Assembly (NCBI GenBank): GCA_002309675.1
Contig: DBXX01000052.1
Coordinates: 1 to 34,333 of the forward strand
DNA from: Lachnospiraceae bacterium UBA1201
GTDB taxonomy: Bacteria > Bacillota > Clostridia > Lachnospirales > Lachnospiraceae
Reading direction: 5' to 3'
Length of the DNA: 34,333 nucleotides
The stretch's first letter is position 1. Every line of letters begins with the position of its first letter. Of the stretch, positions 32,101 to 34,333 are shown piece after piece. The position numbers and the translations under genes are program-made. Under the pieces are notes generated by a model. That model did not search any database and was not told the DNA's origin. It was given only the letters and a program-made list of their open reading frames with translations.

Positions 32101-34333
32101 TGTTATCGCCCTTTTCAAATACCAAATCATCCACTTGACCGTAACTATACTTATTACCGTCAAAATGAATGGTATATTGCTTAGTCGTCCATACAGCGCG
32201 TAAAGAATGATTATTGGCATTAAATACAGTGGAGCTTTCATCCACTATACGGCCCATCTCATCCTTCCAGCCGCCGAAGATCTTTCCCTGGGGATGTACT
32301 GCCGTCGGTAAGGTTCCATAAGCAGCCTTATACTCGACATTCTTCGTATAATTGCGGGTACGATTGTTGGTTCCGGGTTCAACGATGAATCCACCATCTG
32401 CATTAAAGGTAACTTGTACATCTTTTATAGGAATCCATTTCGCGTACAAAGTTACGACCGTACCGGGCTCTGCATAAGGAGCTACCAGATTATATGCCTT
32501 ACCACCATTCGCGAGTATCTTGGTTCCGCTTCCATCCGGATTCGTAGTCCAAGCCTCTACCGTATATCCTGTTTTGATAAAGCCATTTTCTGCCACATTA
32601 ATCTTTGTATTGCATACTGCAGGAGTGTTCTCCATAGAGCCTCTTTCGGCTCCGTTTCCATCGTATTTGATCTTATACGTCTTATTCGTCCAATGTGCGA
32701 ACAAAGTCAGTTTATCGACATTCGGGCAGACAGAACTCTCCGTATAACGGATACCGCCTTCGGGAGCCGAATACCAGCCGTCAAACATTTTGTAGGCGGG
32801 AGCATCCACTTTCGCAGGGAAAATGCCCTTCATCTGAGTCCCCGGGACTACCGTTTTAGACTGCAAATAGATCTGTCCTCTTCCACCGTTGACATTAAAA
32901 GATACAACGCAGCCTTTTGCATTGCTCTGTTGAACCTCGATGTTCAGGGTCCTTCCGTTGCTTGTATCAGTAAAGGTGATCACTCCTTTACGAACACTAT
33001 TGCCCGAATTTGCCAAAACACGTACTGTATATACGTTTCCGCTTCCACCGACTTTGATCCAGCTGCTTGCGGTACCCGGGAATGAAACTTGGATAGAACT
33101 GTCTTTTACCAGGTTTAGTAGTTTGATCTGCTTCGTATCGGATGCTTCCGAGAAGATCAGAATATGATTATCTGCGGAAAGTGCGGGCAAAGAGGCACTC
33201 TCACTTTCACTCTCACTCTCCGAAGAAGATGTTTCTTCTTCGGTCGTACGAGGGGGCTGAGTTTCCTTTGATGCAGCTGTAGAATCTGCCTCTGCAGTCG
33301 TAGTCTCCGTCAGTTTAGGAAGCGTATTTGTTTCGGTTTTTCCGCATTCCGTGCACACGGACACTTCTTTGCCTTCTTTGTTTACAGTTGCGGCAACGCT
33401 CTTAGAAGAATCTATCTTCCAGGAATGTTCTTTAAGATCCTGACCTACATATCCGCAATCCAAGCAGACCTGTTGTTCTGTACAGGTCGACGACTTTCGG
33501 TTCCAATTGTGAGGCAGTTTTTGAATCGTTTGTGAATTGATCGCATTTTGATGGCAAACAACACATTCGTAATTCTTATAACCCTCTTGAGTACAGGTGG
33601 CCTCCTTCTTAACGACCCATCCCATCGTGTGCGCCAATTTTGCTGTTTCTACGGATTTTTGCGCTGTACAACCAGGGGTACTGCACTGATATATGTCGAC
33701 TCCTTTTTCCGTACACGTCGCTTCTTTCTCGGTCCGTACAAACTTGGTAAAGGTATGATTATTTGACGGAGGGAAGTCTTCTCCATTTGTTACGGCTCCA
33801 CACACTGTACACCTATAGTCTTTATGGCCGCCCTTGTAGCAATTGCCTGCTACCGTTGTGACCCACTCACAGGTATGCGCCTTCTGCTTTTCCGCAACGT
33901 AGCCGCACACAGTACACTTCTTTGCAGCTGTACATGTTGCTGATGATTGATTCCATGTATGCTCCACGATCGGAATGGCTTTCGAAGTGGTGGCTGTACA
34001 TCCGGGGGTACTACACTGATAGATAGCCGATCCTTCTTTCGTACAGGTTGCCGCCTTTTCAGTCTTCACAAACTTTGTATAAGTATGGTTATTAGACGGA
34101 GGTGTATCCTCTCCGTTGGTTACAGCTCCACATACAGTACACTTATAATCTCTATGACCGCCCTTATAGCAATTGCCTGCTACCGTTGTGACCCACTCAC
34201 AGGTATGCGCCTTCTGTTTTTCGGCGACACATCCGCAGACTGTACACTTTTTAGCTGCCTTACACGTTGCTGAGGACTGGTTCCATGTATGCTCCACGAT
34301 CGGTATGGTCTTCGAAATGGTGGCAGTACAACC
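29108..34333 (-). CDS. Giant extracellular repeat protein, 5' end beyond the window
   Basis: The open frame enters at the right edge with no start; 1741 codons are visible. Counting residues from the codon at 34297: 1-327 are cysteine-rich, with two nearly identical 110-residue units plus degenerate copies, each with several C-x-x-C pairs. Residues 330-370 are a Ser/Thr/Glu-rich linker. Residues 373-456 look like a BACON domain (W-I-K-V, V-Y-T-V-R-V, R-K-G-V-I-T-F, ending L-N-I-E-V-Q-Q-S). Residues 463-1467 hold about twelve InlB/Flg_new-like beta repeats, recognisable by a G-Y-x-F-x-G-W core and closing L-Y-A-x-W. Residues about 1468-1729 form a unique, mainly helical C-terminal domain. I see no LPXTG motif, SLH repeats or membrane segment, so anchoring is unknown. 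The architecture is that of a cell-surface or secreted adhesin-like protein. It is the first visible gene of an operon with the lipoprotein. Confidence 0.88.
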   Translation of the reverse strand, partial: GCTATISKTIPIVEHTWNQSSATCKAAKKCTVCGCVAEKQKAHTCEWVTTVAGNCYKGGHRDYKCTVCGAVTNGEDTPPSNNHTYTKFVKTEKAATCTKEGSAIYQCSTPGCTATTSKAIPIVEHTWNQSSATCTAAKKCTVCGYVAEKQKAHTCEWVTTVAGNCYKGGHKDYRCTVCGAVTNGEDFPPSNNHTFTKFVRTEKEATCTEKGVDIYQCSTPGCTAQKSVETAKLAHTMGWVVKKEATCTQEGYKNYECVVCHQNAINSQTIQKLPHNWNRKSSTCTEQQVCLDCGYVGQDLKEHSWKIDSSKSVAATVNKEGKEVSVCTECGKTETNTLPKLTETTTAEADSTAASKETQPPRTTEEETSSSESESESESASLPALSADNHILIFSEASDTKQIKLLNLVKDSSIQVSFPGTASSWIKVGGSGNVYTVRVLANSGNSVRKGVITFTDTSNGRTLNIEVQQSNAKGCVVSFNVNGGRGQIYLQSKTVVPGTQMKGIFPAKVDAPAYKMFDGWYSAPEGGIRYTESSVCPNVDKLTLFAHWTNKTYKIKYDGNGAERGSMENTPAVCNTKINVAENGFIKTGYTVEAWTTNPDGSGTKILANGGKAYNLVAPYAEPGTVVTLYAKWIPIKDVQVTFNADGGFIVEPGTNNRTRNYTKNVEYKAAYGTLPTAVHPQGKIFGGWKDEMGRIVDESSTVFNANNHSLRAVWTTKQYTIHFDGNKYSYGQVDDLVFEKGDNKTLPNCLFDDGVNFYRWSTTPDRFGDTFAPGDPVERVLQKTNQTEITLYALWYEHSIVYMDGFTGKEIKKVDGVSHKYTAIDGIEIPGLRFAGWMLSENFPLGELPLLGENDILAEDLYFKAGQSRSIDVPYSSSSTLYVYSIYERSNKNAYSIIYHPYDGYNCPKVDNFDSPGKKSVTISKPDKDGFVFFGWVKTPGVTGVLQKEVELSNYQRCVVLYPDWIWTERVLKLKDGIDGKQDAEMPLILPGETTFKLNSFNTPKRDDYNFGGWKAKDGTIYPEGSEVLVPAEGLELTATWERREYTIKYIDSYTKEILHTETLKSDETVSYIPPEVGGVKFKGWTYLADLFDRRSISSGALVSSFVNTRDERSVYSLETSYEKTEVETGKITVVYIWNGKDVENGPTEPTYGNISTGEIELTTVHPDKKGCVFNGWAYRPNSSPSIGADLKTFNVNVIYRESSPVTFNQEGSGVLVLYACWKSKYSCTLDPNGYPGITNPITISGLPGTKVDLKDYSKLFKNKGDFYLSGWGESKDDVTLAPEGSFTIPYKDYVLYAIPRNKTCTIKYKDGFSGEQIGSVATVNVGSEVTPPAEATFYSGYEFVGWSYDIMDLRFGAVYSAVPDLSIGESITVRESIELYATYRKLAAPDDVFRIVYNPNGGVGGPGTALLSPGEHTVDVTNVPSYPGYTFEGWHPVNYRQYYVLEPEFPKDQTKTIVPTDYGMDVTLYAVWKEDEGNTVRDMLKSEYDASAFDDTHFTREYTSSEWERIDGTTYYIVNTKRAGNSQTSNSFNSTAFVLRFENGDWVLRSYGTNEPISENIKLNILMSHTNNASVALEFAFEIGEAFSDVAVDAISIYCPAVGYVVKGTKYLNKIEELMKSREEYEELSDFVIDTLKDEVIDLTVDKIKGEMLGKALKIESERGEVPEKILESVLNLFISAEQAVANDFATGSDNMDPFGEYDRALEIFGQRVSSNGFEDLANQIPDCVTKIFLYVKQR
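33638..34333 (-). repeat. 330-bp tandem repeats coding for cysteine-rich units
   Basis: Two full units (33968-34297 and 33638-33967) and 36 bases of a third are seen, with a period of 330 bases (110 codons). One block of 50 bases (33837-33886 and 34167-34216) is identical between units. More units probably lie beyond the window; assembly of this region may be collapsed or unsure. Confidence 0.9.

Overview
The window looks like chromosomal DNA of a low-to-mid GC Firmicute of the class Clostridia, most like Lachnospiraceae. The reasons are a PolC-type replicative polymerase, the gene order pyrH-frr-uppS-cdsA-dxr-rseP-ispG-polC, scpA-scpB, a DegV protein, a CIRCE heat-shock operator and Gram-positive style ribosome binding sites. 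The assignment is inference from gene content and order; no database search was possible. Only htpG is on the + strand; every other gene I accept reads on the - strand.

Layout from left to right. (1) 42-2505: scpB, scpA and a YkuE-like metallophosphoesterase form one operon. (2) 2539-2643: two divergent promoters with a near-perfect CIRCE element between them, serving the phosphoesterase-scpAB operon and htpG. (3) 2722-4767: htpG, which has an unusually long acidic linker, and its terminator. (4) 4858-5523: a secreted protein made of two BACON-like domains. (5) 5644-11535: a tightly packed five-gene cassette. In transcription order it encodes an unrecognised 390-aa protein, a 760-aa coiled-coil MoxR-like AAA+ ATPase, a vWA-like protein with a degenerate metal site, a short TelA-like protein and a HAD 5'-nucleotidase. 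Three of these genes are joined by TAATG stop/start overlaps. This is the best candidate for an undescribed system. (6) 11652-23223: a long housekeeping operon running pyrH, frr, uppS, cdsA, dxr, rseP, ispG, polC, mgsA, covering UMP kinase, ribosome recycling, isoprenoid and phospholipid precursors, membrane proteolysis, DNA replication and methylglyoxal synthesis. A promoter for it overlaps the end of the preceding gene. (7) 23305-26581: an Opp/Dpp/Yej-type peptide ABC transporter with both ATPases fused and no binding protein nearby. (8) 26724-27632: a DegV lipid-binding protein with its own promoter and a symmetrical hairpin in its leader. (9) 27904-34333: a two-gene surface operon. It holds the 3' part of a very large extracellular protein (cysteine-rich 110-aa tandem repeats, Ser/Glu linker, BACON domain, about twelve InlB/Flg_new-like beta repeats and a unique C-terminal domain), followed by a lipoprotein. 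The large gene runs off the right edge.

The core genes are ordinary. The accessory interest lies in the AAA+/vWA/TelA cassette, the two BACON-containing surface loci, and the regulatory layout around htpG. I saw no tRNA, rRNA, CRISPR array, transposase or integrase.
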